From Candidatus Ratteibacteria bacterium (lineage in GTDB: Bacteria; Ratteibacteria; UBA8468; B48-G9; JAFGKM01), in the NCBI GenBank assembly GCA_028697565.1, contig JAQVEU010000002.1, forward strand, positions 1 to 25,784: 25,784 bases of DNA, in the 5' to 3' direction. The notes beneath the pieces are model-generated. The model did no database searches and was not told the origin of the DNA. It saw nothing but the letters and a program-made list of their open reading frames with translations. Of the stretch, positions 6,787-14,676 are shown in pieces. The translations under genes and the position numbers were made by a program. Position 1 is the stretch's first letter. Every line of letters begins with the position of its first letter.

Positions 6787-8034
6787 TTAGAACCATTTTT
6801 CAAATATTCTTTTTATCTTCTGTAAGGAGTCTTTCTTTTTGTGTTGTCTTACCTGTTTTGATGCCAGTATAATAAGCCCTATTCCGGTACTGAATTCTGG
6901 CTGATGGTAGGCGGGGTCTATATCCAGAATGTTCTTGGGTATCCCTATTCTGGTAGGTAGTCCAAGCACCTCTTCTGAAAATATTGTTATGTCTTTTATT
7001 TTTGCCCCTCCTCCTGTTATTACTGTGCTTGCACCTGCGAGACAGGCCTCACCAGTACGCATAATAATGGGTTTTATATATCTTGTAAAAATGTCGTTAA
7101 GTCGGTCATAGACGATGTTTGATATCTGTCCAATAGTGACATTTTTTGTAAGTTTACCGGAAGTGCTGATGATCTCAACTGTCTGTGAAAGAACAGCATT
7201 GTTATCTTTTTTAAGTAAAGGGTAGCTGGCAAATCCATAATTCTTTTTAAGTTCTTCTGCGTAGTTTAAAGGAGTATGTAAAATTTTTGAGAGGTCATTA
7301 TCTATGTTCCATCCACCAAATTTTATTGAACTTGTGGCTATAATAATACCTTCTGTAAAAAAACATATATCAGTTGTTCCTTTCCCTATATCAATAAGGA
7401 GACATCCGACCTTTTTTTCTTCTTCTGTAAGGGCTGCCTCTGCGGATGCCCATGAGTGTGGATATGTGTCTGCATCATCAACCTGTGCACCTGCGCTTTG
7501 TATACAGTTTTTGATATCCTTGTGTGGATTTGCATCTACTGTGATACTGTGGACAGACATCTCCAGTACATTTCCATGCATCCCCACAGGTTCTTTCTTT
7601 TTTATGTTCATATCATCTATCTTATAGTACTGTGGTGTGGTATAGAGTATTTTTTTGTCTGGTCCTTTTTCAGCGATTACGGCACTGTTTATCTCTCTCC
7701 TTAGAAGTTGCAGGTCATTTTCATTTATCTCTCTGCCAGCAGGTTCTATAGAGATACTTTTTGTATAATTTTCCCCTTTGAGGTGACCTCCTCCTATTCC
7801 TATGTTAACCCAGTTAATACTTTCTCCTATTTTCCCCTCAAGGTTTTTTAATACGGAATATATAGCATTAGTTGCCTCTTCCATATCCACAACCCTGCCC
7901 TTTATTATTACCTCTTCGGGAAGATTCTGGATATCGGTGGCAATAATCTCAATCCCTGTATCTTTTATAAGAGCAGAAGCTCCAAAGATTTTACTTGTTC
8001 CTATGTCAAGTGCGGTAATGATATTGTCATTCAT
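6787..8034 (-). CDS. ftsA: Cell division protein FtsA
   Basis: Actin-like ATPase that anchors FtsZ filaments to the inner membrane and recruits later division proteins; 415 residues. The phosphate-1 motif ALDIGTSK (8-15), the phosphate-2 motif LLIDIGKGTTDI (212-223) and the adenosine motif VITGGGAKI are all present. The C-terminus LQKIKRIFEKWF is a clear amphipathic membrane-targeting helix, as expected for FtsA. In phosphate 2 a lysine (Lys218) takes the place of the middle glycine of the usual DIGGGTTD. The start overlaps ftsQ by 8 bp, and ftsZ follows. Identification is secure from both motif order and context. Confidence 0.95.
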   Translation of the reverse strand: MNDNIITALDIGTSKIFGASALIKDTGIEIIATDIQNLPEEVIIKGRVVDMEEATNAIYSVLKNLEGKIGESINWVNIGIGGGHLKGENYTKSISIEPAGREINENDLQLLRREINSAVIAEKGPDKKILYTTPQYYKIDDMNIKKKEPVGMHGNVLEMSVHSITVDANPHKDIKNCIQSAGAQVDDADTYPHSWASAEAALTEEEKKVGCLLIDIGKGTTDICFFTEGIIIATSSIKFGGWNIDNDLSKILHTPLNYAEELKKNYGFASYPLLKKDNNAVLSQTVEIISTSGKLTKNVTIGQISNIVYDRLNDIFTRYIKPIIMRTGEACLAGASTVITGGGAKIKDITIFSEEVLGLPTRIGIPKNILDIDPAYHQPEFSTGIGLIILASKQVRQHKKKDSLQKIKRIFEKWF

Positions 8035-8836
8035 TGGTTTGTTGTTTTCTGTATTTTACTGCTGGGTTTTGAAATCTTGCATCAATGTATTCAAAGTCCT
8101 TTCCCGTTTTTCCACATTCCTCAAGGATAATCTGTATTTTTTGAAACTGCTCTTCTGTATTATCACCTGTTATTATAATTTTTCTGTTTTTTTCCATATT
8201 TTCCGTATTAGTCAATATGACTTCTGTGGGCTTTATTATTGTTATCTTATCCATTTTGAAATATCTCTGGATATTGTAATAATTATACCATCTTTCAATC
8301 TCCTGTAAAACATCAAGTTTCCATATCTCATTTTCTGCAATACTGTCTTTCCCTACATCTATTCCCTCAACCTTTATAAGATGAGCAGGACTTTCAGATG
8401 CCTCAATAATTTTCCCTTCCCTGTCTATGAATATTATACCTGATGGTTTTTCTATAAGCGCCCATGGTTTTCTCAGAATAACATCAATCCTTAATGTAGA
8501 TGGAAACTCCTTTGTTATATAAGAACTTTCCACCTCTTTTATTTTTGATACCCTGCTATGTAGTTCATCTATATCAAGAAAAAGGAGATTTCCGAGATTT
8601 TCTATCTCAAGTGTTCCTGTGAGCAATGGCCGTGCCTTCTCCGGGGTGACCTTTACTTCCTTTACCTTAAATATCTCCATATTCCAGAAGACATCTGTTA
8701 GAATCTTTTTTCCGTTTAGTATCACCATAATCAGCAGGATAACTCCTAAAATAGAGGAAACTGTTTTGAGCCTTTTCTTCCGCTTTTTCCATATCTGCTG
8801 TCTTACCTCTTTTACTCTTTCTTCTGTTTTTGACAT
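8027..8836 (-). CDS. ftsQ: Cell division protein FtsQ/DivIB (POTRA domain)
   Basis: Single-pass membrane protein that links the cytoplasmic and periplasmic halves of the divisome; 269 residues. A basic cytoplasmic head (1-24, rich in Lys/Arg) is followed by one transmembrane helix at about 26-41 (VSSILGVILLIMVIL). A POTRA-like domain follows at about 54-125, including IFKVKEVKVTPE and LRIDVILRKPWALIE, and then the FtsQ beta domain with FIDREGKIIEAS. It overlaps ddl by 25 bp upstream and ftsA by 8 bp downstream, indicating translational coupling. FtsQ diverges fast, so the name rests on fold pattern plus its place between ddl and ftsA. Confidence 0.88.
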   Translation of the reverse strand: MSKTEERVKEVRQQIWKKRKKRLKTVSSILGVILLIMVILNGKKILTDVFWNMEIFKVKEVKVTPEKARPLLTGTLEIENLGNLLFLDIDELHSRVSKIKEVESSYITKEFPSTLRIDVILRKPWALIEKPSGIIFIDREGKIIEASESPAHLIKVEGIDVGKDSIAENEIWKLDVLQEIERWYNYYNIQRYFKMDKITIIKPTEVILTNTENMEKNRKIIITGDNTEEQFQKIQIILEECGKTGKDFEYIDARFQNPAVKYRKQQTNE

Positions 8837-9732
8837 CTTTCAATCCCAAGTTTTACTATTTTCTCGCACAGTTCATCAAACGAAATTCCTTTTGCCCGCG
8901 CAGCATCAGGCAATAAACTTGTATCTGTCATTCCTGGTATGGTATTTACATCAAGAACATAAGGTGTGCCTTTCCTTACAATAATCTCCATTCTTGCAAA
9001 TCCGGAGCATCCAAGTATTTTATATGTATTAAGAGCAATACATTCTATTTTTTTCACAATTTTTTTGTCTATCCTTGCAGGTATTATGTGCCTGCTTCCT
9101 CCGGGTGTATACTTTGCCTTATAGTCATAAAAACCTGTCGCTGTCTCTATCTCAATCACAGGTAATAACTCTGGCTTTTGATTACCCAGTATACCCACTG
9201 TGACCTCAGTTCCTTTTATATATTCCTCAATAAAGACCTCACTATCAAGTTTGAAGCACTCTTTTATTGCAGTCAACATCTCTTTTTTATTATGTACAAC
9301 CTTTATCCCTATGGTTGAACCCATATTCGCAGGTTTTACAACGGCAGGAAAAGAAAATGGTAATCTGGGACACTTATCTTTCTGTACCTCTACAAATGCA
9401 GGTGTTGGAATTTTGTGGTATGTGAGTATTTTTTTTGTGACAATTTTGTTCATACATATGGCTGATGCACGAACACCCGAGCCCGTATATGGGATATTAA
9501 GTGTTTCAAGTAGTCCCTGTACTATCCCGTCTTCCCCTCTTTCTCCATGGAGTGCTACAAAAACACAGTCAGGACTTGCCTTGAGAATGTTTTTAACAAA
9601 GGTATTTTTTGCTGTATCAAGAAGTAGTATATTATGTCCTTTCCTTCTCAGTGCCTTTCCCACTGCTTTCCCTGAAAGTAAAGAGACCTCTCTTTCAGGA
9701 CTATTACCACCATACAGTACCACTATTTTCAT
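8812..9732 (-). CDS. ddl: D-alanine--D-alanine ligase
   Basis: ATP-grasp ligase that makes the D-Ala-D-Ala dipeptide for peptidoglycan precursors, 306 residues, the usual DdlB length. Motifs in order: VLYGGNSPEREVSLLSG (5-21), HGERGEDGIVQGLLE, the ATP-binding PAVVKPANMGST with IEEYIKGTE, the omega-loop tyrosine in AKYTPGG that goes with D-Ala rather than D-lactate specificity, and the metal/product motif DVNTIPGMTDTSL. A GGGGAG Shine-Dalgarno precedes the ATG. It lies 3 bp after murB and overlaps ftsQ, the classic division/cell-wall cluster order, although murC and murG are not in the window. Confidence 0.95.
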   Translation of the reverse strand: MKIVVLYGGNSPEREVSLLSGKAVGKALRRKGHNILLLDTAKNTFVKNILKASPDCVFVALHGERGEDGIVQGLLETLNIPYTGSGVRASAICMNKIVTKKILTYHKIPTPAFVEVQKDKCPRLPFSFPAVVKPANMGSTIGIKVVHNKKEMLTAIKECFKLDSEVFIEEYIKGTEVTVGILGNQKPELLPVIEIETATGFYDYKAKYTPGGSRHIIPARIDKKIVKKIECIALNTYKILGCSGFARMEIIVRKGTPYVLDVNTIPGMTDTSLLPDAARAKGISFDELCEKIVKLGIERCQKQKKE

Positions 9733-9735
9733 ATT

Positions 9736-10638
9736 TTACTCCCCGAAGTTGCCTATAAGTTTTATTTCCGTTTCAAGTTCTATATTATACTGTATTTTCA
9801 CCTGTTCTTTAACAATAGATATAAGTTTGTATATCTCTTCTGATGTGGCTTTGCCTTTATTTATTATAAAATTGGCATGTTTCTCAGATATGCAGGCATC
9901 TCCTATGCTATATCCTTTCAGTCCACATCTTTCTATAAGGTTCCCGGCAAAAAGGCCGGATGGGTTTTTGAATATACTGCCAGCAGAAGGATAGTTAAGT
10001 GGCTGGGTCTCTATCCGCTTTTTCATATAGGTTGCTATAACACCTTTTATATCTTCCTGTTTCCCCTTGTTCAGATGAAGTAGTATACCTGTGATAAAGT
10101 ACCCTTCCAGTCCGCTTTTTCTATAGTCAAAGTGTATCTCTTCTCTTGTCAGTGCCTTTTCTTCAATATCTGAAAGTGAAAACACATCAACCCTTAAAAT
10201 TCTGTCTGATAGCCACTCTTCTTTAAGCCCTGCATTTGATATAGCAGCACCGCCTGCTGTTCCCGGGATACCTGATAAGAACTCCAATCCTTTAAGAGAA
10301 TTTCTGATGCATTCCTTTAATATCGTTGAAAGCAGGACCCCTGGCTGGCAGTATATATCATCTCCATCTACCGTAATCCTGTTGATGTCTTTTGTGGATA
10401 TTACCACACCATCAAATCCTTTATCACTTATGAGGATATTTGTCCCACTGCCGATGACTAAGAAAGGGACATTATGTTCCAGACATAGGGCAACTATTGT
10501 TTTTACTTCTTTTATATCTAAAGGTGAAATAAAGAATCTTGCGGGTCCCCCTGTCCTGAAACTTGTTATAAGAGATAACGGAAAGTTTTCCCGAAAACTG
10601 CTACACTTCTTTGCCAGTATCTTTTTAATATCATCCAT
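9736..10638 (-). CDS. murB: UDP-N-acetylenolpyruvoylglucosamine reductase
   Basis: FAD/NADPH enzyme that reduces UDP-GlcNAc-enolpyruvate to UDP-MurNAc, the second committed step of peptidoglycan synthesis. The 300-residue length and motif pattern fit the shorter type-II MurB. Visible are SFRTGGPA (26-33), the FAD loop VIGSGTNILISD (61-72), LSGIPGTAGGA (121-131), the DYRKS arginine (173), the catalytic Ser221 in PSAGSIFKNP, and the terminal glutamate near 291 in LETEIKLIG. It is separated from truA by 1 bp and from ddl by 3 bp. The Shine-Dalgarno before the ATG is weak, which suggests coupling to truA translation. Confidence 0.94.
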   Translation of the reverse strand: MDDIKKILAKKCSSFRENFPLSLITSFRTGGPARFFISPLDIKEVKTIVALCLEHNVPFLVIGSGTNILISDKGFDGVVISTKDINRITVDGDDIYCQPGVLLSTILKECIRNSLKGLEFLSGIPGTAGGAAISNAGLKEEWLSDRILRVDVFSLSDIEEKALTREEIHFDYRKSGLEGYFITGILLHLNKGKQEDIKGVIATYMKKRIETQPLNYPSAGSIFKNPSGLFAGNLIERCGLKGYSIGDACISEKHANFIINKGKATSEEIYKLISIVKEQVKIQYNIELETEIKLIGNFGE

Positions 10639-10639
10639 T

Positions 10640-11398
10640 TTAATAGAGCACCTTTTTCAGATATAGCCCTTCAGGGGGTGCTGTTGGTGGAACTTTCTTC
10701 CTGTCACCTGAGGCAATAAGTTCTGGTATATCTTCTGCTGAAAGTTTCTCGAGACCAGCATGGATAAGTGTTCCTGCTATATTCCTTGCCATCTTGTACA
10801 GAAAACCATCTGCGGTGATTTCTATTGATATAACATTTACTTCAGGGGCAATGGTAAACTTTTCTTCCCTGATAGTAATCCTATATATCCTTCTTGTTGC
10901 GTCTTTTATACTGCTTCCTGCTGCCTGAAAGGCAGAAAAGTTATGTTTGCCTATAAAGTGTTTTGCTGCCCTCTTCATAAGATACATATCAGGCCTTTCT
11001 TTGATATAACAGGCAAGTCCATTTAAGAAAGGACTTTTTTCACTGCAAATAATGAGATATCTATATGTCTTTTTTTTGGCAGAGTACCTGCTGTGAAAGT
11101 TAGAACGTACCAACTCAGCACTTTTTATATAGATATCAGCAGGTAGGATGGCATTGAGTGCCTTTTTAATCTGTAGAGGTGTGAGGCGAGACCTTGTTTT
11201 AAAGTTTGCATTATATGACAGGGAATGAACTCCACTATCAGTTCTACCACAACCAATAATTTTTATATCTTCTTCTGTTATTTTTTTAAGTGCTTTTTCA
11301 ATGGTTCCCTGTATGGTACTTCCTTTTTTCTGTTTCTGCCATCCAGAAAATGTTGTTCCCTTGTAGGCAATAGTCAATTTTATATTTTTTTCATCCAT
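10640..11398 (-). CDS. truA: tRNA pseudouridine(38-40) synthase
   Basis: Isomerises uridines 38-40 in the anticodon arm of many tRNAs; 252 residues, typical TruA length. The catalytic aspartate is Asp54 in GCGRTDSGVHSL. The family's N-terminal AYKGTTFSGWQKQ (11-23) and the KKTYRYLI, HNFSAFQAAGSS and GFLYKMARNIAG motifs follow in the right order. It sits between rnfB (3 bp away) and murB (1 bp away), an unusual insertion of a tRNA-modification gene at the head of a cell-wall cluster in the position where murC or murG would often be found. No strong ribosome-binding site is seen, so coupling to rnfB is likely. Confidence 0.95.
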   Translation of the reverse strand: MDEKNIKLTIAYKGTTFSGWQKQKKGSTIQGTIEKALKKITEEDIKIIGCGRTDSGVHSLSYNANFKTRSRLTPLQIKKALNAILPADIYIKSAELVRSNFHSRYSAKKKTYRYLIICSEKSPFLNGLACYIKERPDMYLMKRAAKHFIGKHNFSAFQAAGSSIKDATRRIYRITIREEKFTIAPEVNVISIEITADGFLYKMARNIAGTLIHAGLEKLSAEDIPELIASGDRKKVPPTAPPEGLYLKKVLY

Positions 11399-11401
11399 TC
11401 T

Positions 11402-12211
11402 TCAAGCAAGGACTCCCTGTTTTTCTTTCAGAGAGGCATCAAATATAACCTTTTTAGGACACTCTTCTACACACCTTCCGCAGTTGTCACACTTATTATA
11501 GTCAATGACAGGTAGGTTGTCTTCCATTGTTATTGCCTGTTGGGGGCAAACCTTTACACATCTACCACATCCTATACATCCTGTTTTGCAGGCCTTTATT
11601 ACTATGGGTCCTCTATCATGAGATGAACAGGCAATATAGATATTTTTGTCTGCTGATATAAGTTTTATGATATTTTTGGGACATATGGCAACACACTTAC
11701 CACACCCTGTACATTTTTCACTATCTATTACAGGAAGGTTGTTATCATCCATATAAATTACATCAAAAGGACATATCCTTACACAATCACCCATTCCGAG
11801 ACACCCATAACTGCATTCAAGGTTTGTGTTAAAGAGGCCACTAACTGCATTACATGTCTGAATGGTCTTATATTCAAATCTTCTCTTTGCATTGTTGCCT
11901 CCTGAACAAAGTACCCTTGCCACCTGTCTTTCTCTTTTTTCTGTTTCTATACCTAACAGTGAACATATTTTTTGAATACTTTCATCGGTCATCAGCACAC
12001 ACCTTGATGGTTCTATTTTGCCTTCAGCCATTGCCTCTGCAAAGGCACTACAGCCAGCAAGTCCACAGGCACCACAGTTAGCGTTGGGCATAAGTTCATA
12101 GAGGTTTTTTAATAAAGGGTTTTCCTCTGTTTTGAATTTTATACTAAAGTAGGTAAGAAACGTACCAAAAAAAATTCCCAGACATCCAAGTATAATTACT
12201 GGTATCCACAT
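11402..12211 (-). CDS. rnfB: RnfB-like membrane-anchored polyferredoxin
   Basis: Iron-sulfur subunit of the Rnf/Rsx ferredoxin:NAD+ electron-transfer complex, or a stand-alone relative. One N-terminal membrane helix (about 2-24) anchors it. The RnfB 4Fe-4S domain is Cys46/49/54/71 in NCGACGLAGC, followed by four ferredoxin-type clusters: Cys133/137/143/147, 167/170/173/177, 212/215/218/222 and 241/244/247/251. This gives five predicted [4Fe-4S] sites in 269 residues. A good AGGAGG site precedes the ATG and lies inside the last codons of the 34-aa gene upstream. No rnfA, C, D, G or E is present, so it is an orphan within this window, and its electron partner is unknown. Confidence 0.85.
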   Translation of the reverse strand: MWIPVIILGCLGIFFGTFLTYFSIKFKTEENPLLKNLYELMPNANCGACGLAGCSAFAEAMAEGKIEPSRCVLMTDESIQKICSLLGIETEKRERQVARVLCSGGNNAKRRFEYKTIQTCNAVSGLFNTNLECSYGCLGMGDCVRICPFDVIYMDDNNLPVIDSEKCTGCGKCVAICPKNIIKLISADKNIYIACSSHDRGPIVIKACKTGCIGCGRCVKVCPQQAITMEDNLPVIDYNKCDNCGRCVEECPKKVIFDASLKEKQGVLA

Positions 12212-12214
12212 CTT

Positions 12215-12319
12215 TTATTCCCTCCTGTCCCCTTTAAATATCTTTAGTATACAGAAAATTGTAATATAGAGGATACTACACCATGATAAAACCATAAAGA
12301 AAATTCCACTAGTCCTCAT
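12215..12319 (-). CDS. 34-aa membrane peptide, probable small subunit of the NSS transporter (MetS-like)
   Basis: Below normal gene-calling size, but well supported by position. The ATG (12317-12319) overlaps the transporter's TGA as ATGA, and the TAA (12215-12217) ends 3 bp before the rnfB start. The peptide begins MRTSGIFFMVLSWCSILYI, continues through a hydrophobic stretch to a basic end, KIFKGDRRE, and so has one membrane helix. Small single-helix partners with a short polar N-terminus and a cationic tail are known next to bacterial NSS transporters, for example MetS of the MetPS methionine/alanine importer. The resemblance and exact coupling make the same role likely here. Its last codons also carry the rnfB Shine-Dalgarno. 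I could not run a profile search. Confidence 0.72.
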   Translation of the reverse strand: MRTSGIFFMVLSWCSILYITIFCILKIFKGDRRE

Positions 12320-13848
12320 ACCTTTTTCTTCTCCCATGCTTTCTTTACCAGAAAACATATTATCAGAAACAGCAACAGAAGAGTAATCCTTGTAAAAATA
12401 ACGACAGGGATATTCTCTTCAGGAATTCCTTTTAGCATAAGTGTTGGTATTGCCTGCTGGTATGTCCAGAAGGCGAGTATAAATAGTAGGAAGAGAGGTG
12501 TTATATACCGGATAATAAATTTATATATCAAAGGAATTTGTATGTCAGAACCGGAATGCATCTCCTCCCATGCCTTATCAATACCGAAGATCCAGGCAAA
12601 GAGTATAGTTTCCACTGTGGCAAATACTACGAGTGCAAATGTTCCCCCCCAGAAGTCAAGTTCATCTACCGCCCCTTTTGAAAGAAAGATGATTGAAATG
12701 TGTGAGAGTATAAAGCATACTACTGCAAATATGGTCACCGCCTTCCTTTTAGAGATATTAAACTCATCCTCAAGGAATGCAATGGCTGGCTGTGCAAGAG
12801 ATATAGAAGATGTAATTCCTGCAAGAAAAAGAAGTAAGAACCATAAAAATGCAAAGAACATTCCTACAGGTAATGTTTTCAATATCAGTGGCATAGTAAC
12901 AAAACCAAGGTCAAATGCACCCTGCTGTGCTACCTCTGATATACCATAAGGACCGAAAAATACATATGCAGCAGGTATCACGATACTTCCGCCCAGTATT
13001 ACCTCGGCAATCTCGTTTGTACTTGCTGCTGTAAGCCCTGAAAGTAATACATCATCATTTTTTGTAAGGTAGCTTGCATATGTAAGTATAACCCCTATTC
13101 CAACGCTGAGTGTAAAAAATATCTGACCTGCTGCTGCCAGCCAGACTCTTGCATCTTTGAGGGCACAGAAATCAGGATTCCAAAGAAATCCAAGTCCATT
13201 GTAAGGTGTCCAGGATATATCAAAAGGGGAGTGAAGAGTGAATGTTCTAACCATAATAACAAGTGCAAGTATGAAGAGTGTTGGAAAGGCTATTCTACAT
13301 ACTCTTTCAATACCTCTTTTAATTCCGAAGAGTACTATAAGGATATTTAAAGCAAATGTTATCAGAAAAAATATATAGGCAGTTATAATTCCTGAAAAAA
13401 ACTCATTTTTTACAATTCCCTGATATCCCCGCAAAAAAGAAACCATCCCTGTTTTATCCACAATACCGGCATATCTTCCTGTGATGGAAAAGAAACTGTA
13501 TCCAAGTAGCCACGACTCTATGTAGATGTAATATATAAATATAACTATAGGTCCAAATATGCCTATTACTCCGAAATACTTTATAAATCTGTTTTTCTGC
13601 CAGAGAGTATGAAATATCCCTGGTGCTGTACCATGTCCAAATCCTCCTCCAAACCTTCCGATGGTCCACTCAATCCACATAAGGGGAATGCCCATGAGAA
13701 AAAGGGCAACAAAATATGGAATCATAAATGCACCACCACCATTTCTTGCTGCCTGAACAGGGAACCTCAAAAAATTTCCCAGACCTATAGCACTCCCTGC
13801 CACTGCCAGAATTATTCCTAATTTACTTCCCCAACGTTCCCTTTTCAT
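12316..13848 (-). CDS. Sodium-dependent transporter, NSS/SNF family
   Basis: Neurotransmitter:sodium symporter family protein (LeuT fold) that probably imports an amino acid with Na+. From the ATG at 13848 it has 510 residues with about twelve membrane helices. It starts with the signature RWGSKLGIILAVAGSAIGLG followed by NFLRFP, which in LeuT-type proteins lines the Na+ and substrate sites in TM1. A longer in-frame start at 13896 would add 16 polar residues and overlap the upstream gene; the shorter start has a GGGAGTGG site and the family's normal N-terminus. The next gene, a 34-aa membrane peptide, overlaps it by 4 bp. The substrate cannot be read from sequence; characterised relatives take Leu, Ala, Met, Tyr or Trp. 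Confidence 0.88.
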   Translation of the reverse strand: MKRERWGSKLGIILAVAGSAIGLGNFLRFPVQAARNGGGAFMIPYFVALFLMGIPLMWIEWTIGRFGGGFGHGTAPGIFHTLWQKNRFIKYFGVIGIFGPIVIFIYYIYIESWLLGYSFFSITGRYAGIVDKTGMVSFLRGYQGIVKNEFFSGIITAYIFFLITFALNILIVLFGIKRGIERVCRIAFPTLFILALVIMVRTFTLHSPFDISWTPYNGLGFLWNPDFCALKDARVWLAAAGQIFFTLSVGIGVILTYASYLTKNDDVLLSGLTAASTNEIAEVILGGSIVIPAAYVFFGPYGISEVAQQGAFDLGFVTMPLILKTLPVGMFFAFLWFLLLFLAGITSSISLAQPAIAFLEDEFNISKRKAVTIFAVVCFILSHISIIFLSKGAVDELDFWGGTFALVVFATVETILFAWIFGIDKAWEEMHSGSDIQIPLIYKFIIRYITPLFLLFILAFWTYQQAIPTLMLKGIPEENIPVVIFTRITLLLLFLIICFLVKKAWEKKKV

Positions 13849-13865
13849 CAACCACTCCCACTCTT

Positions 13866-14663
13866 TTATATATTTTTCTTTAACCACTCCACACACTTTT
13901 TATAACCATCTGCCCCTTCTTTTCCTTCATATTCTGCACACCATACACCATCATAACCGCTATCTTTAAGTATATTTATGGCATCCAAGAGTGGTATCTC
14001 TCCTTCACCTAAAACAGTGCCTTTGTAGTTTTCTCTGGAGCCGGTTCCGTCTTTTATATGCGTATGAAAGGCATAAGGGGCAACCTTTCTGTAGATATCA
14101 GGAAGTTCATCAACTTCATATCCATACCATCTGTAGTTCATTGTATCAAGGTTTGTCCCTAAGTGTTTTGAGTTCACCGTTTGTAGAATATCAAGGAGAA
14201 AAGGGTAGTTATTTGTTAGTGTCCCATGGTTATCTAATGCGAGATATACATCTTCCTTTTCTGATATCTCTGTAACCATTGATACACCTTTCAGCACAAG
14301 TGCCTTATAGTCCTTTTCATCCACACCTTCCTTAGGCCACCCGCCATCTATCCGCAGCTGGCTAAATCCAAGGTCTTTTATCATCTTACACATCTCTCCT
14401 ACCATCCATATCTGTCTGTTAAGTTCATCATCTGTTTTTTGTAGAAAGTCACTGCCACTGGATATCTGGGATATTTTGACACCATATTTTTGAAGTAGCC
14501 GTGCAACCTCTGATATGCTATTTTCTGACTTTGCAATATCTGCCCATACATCTTTTCTTTGCAGTTCAACATAACCCACATTGTTTTCATTACACCATCT
14601 AAAAAGTTCTTCAAGTGTTAGATTGGAGATGTTATAGTTAATTACCCCTATCTTCTTATTCAT
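13866..14663 (-). CDS. Xylose-isomerase-like TIM-barrel sugar (phosphate) isomerase/epimerase
   Basis: Second TIM barrel of the AP-endonuclease-2-like superfamily in this window, 265 residues from the ATG at 14663. That start has a GGGGAGAAA ribosome-binding site; an upstream in-frame start at 14696 would overlap the previous gene and adds only a non-family leader. Metal-site candidates are Asp144 in LALDNHG (where Glu is more usual), Asp173 in TNLDTMNY, His200/His202 in AFHTHIKD and Glu244 in WCAEYEG. It is sandwiched between the DUF362 ferredoxin gene (13 bp) and the NSS transporter (17 bp). The substrate is unknown; a sugar or inositol-type ketose is a reasonable general expectation. Confidence 0.8.
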   Translation of the reverse strand: MNKKIGVINYNISNLTLEELFRWCNENNVGYVELQRKDVWADIAKSENSISEVARLLQKYGVKISQISSGSDFLQKTDDELNRQIWMVGEMCKMIKDLGFSQLRIDGGWPKEGVDEKDYKALVLKGVSMVTEISEKEDVYLALDNHGTLTNNYPFLLDILQTVNSKHLGTNLDTMNYRWYGYEVDELPDIYRKVAPYAFHTHIKDGTGSRENYKGTVLGEGEIPLLDAINILKDSGYDGVWCAEYEGKEGADGYKKCVEWLKKNI

Positions 14664-14676
14664 TTTCTCCCCCTTT

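Noticed and set aside
6241..6872. Plus-strand open frames of 69-194 codons opposite ftsZ and ftsA
   Set aside because: Antisense shadows of conserved genes; low-complexity Ser/Phe/Ile composition and no ribosome-binding sites.
13849..13896. 16-residue N-terminal extension of the NSS transporter
   Set aside because: Overlaps the upstream gene, has no family counterpart, and the internal ATG at 13848 has a ribosome-binding site and the standard N-terminus.
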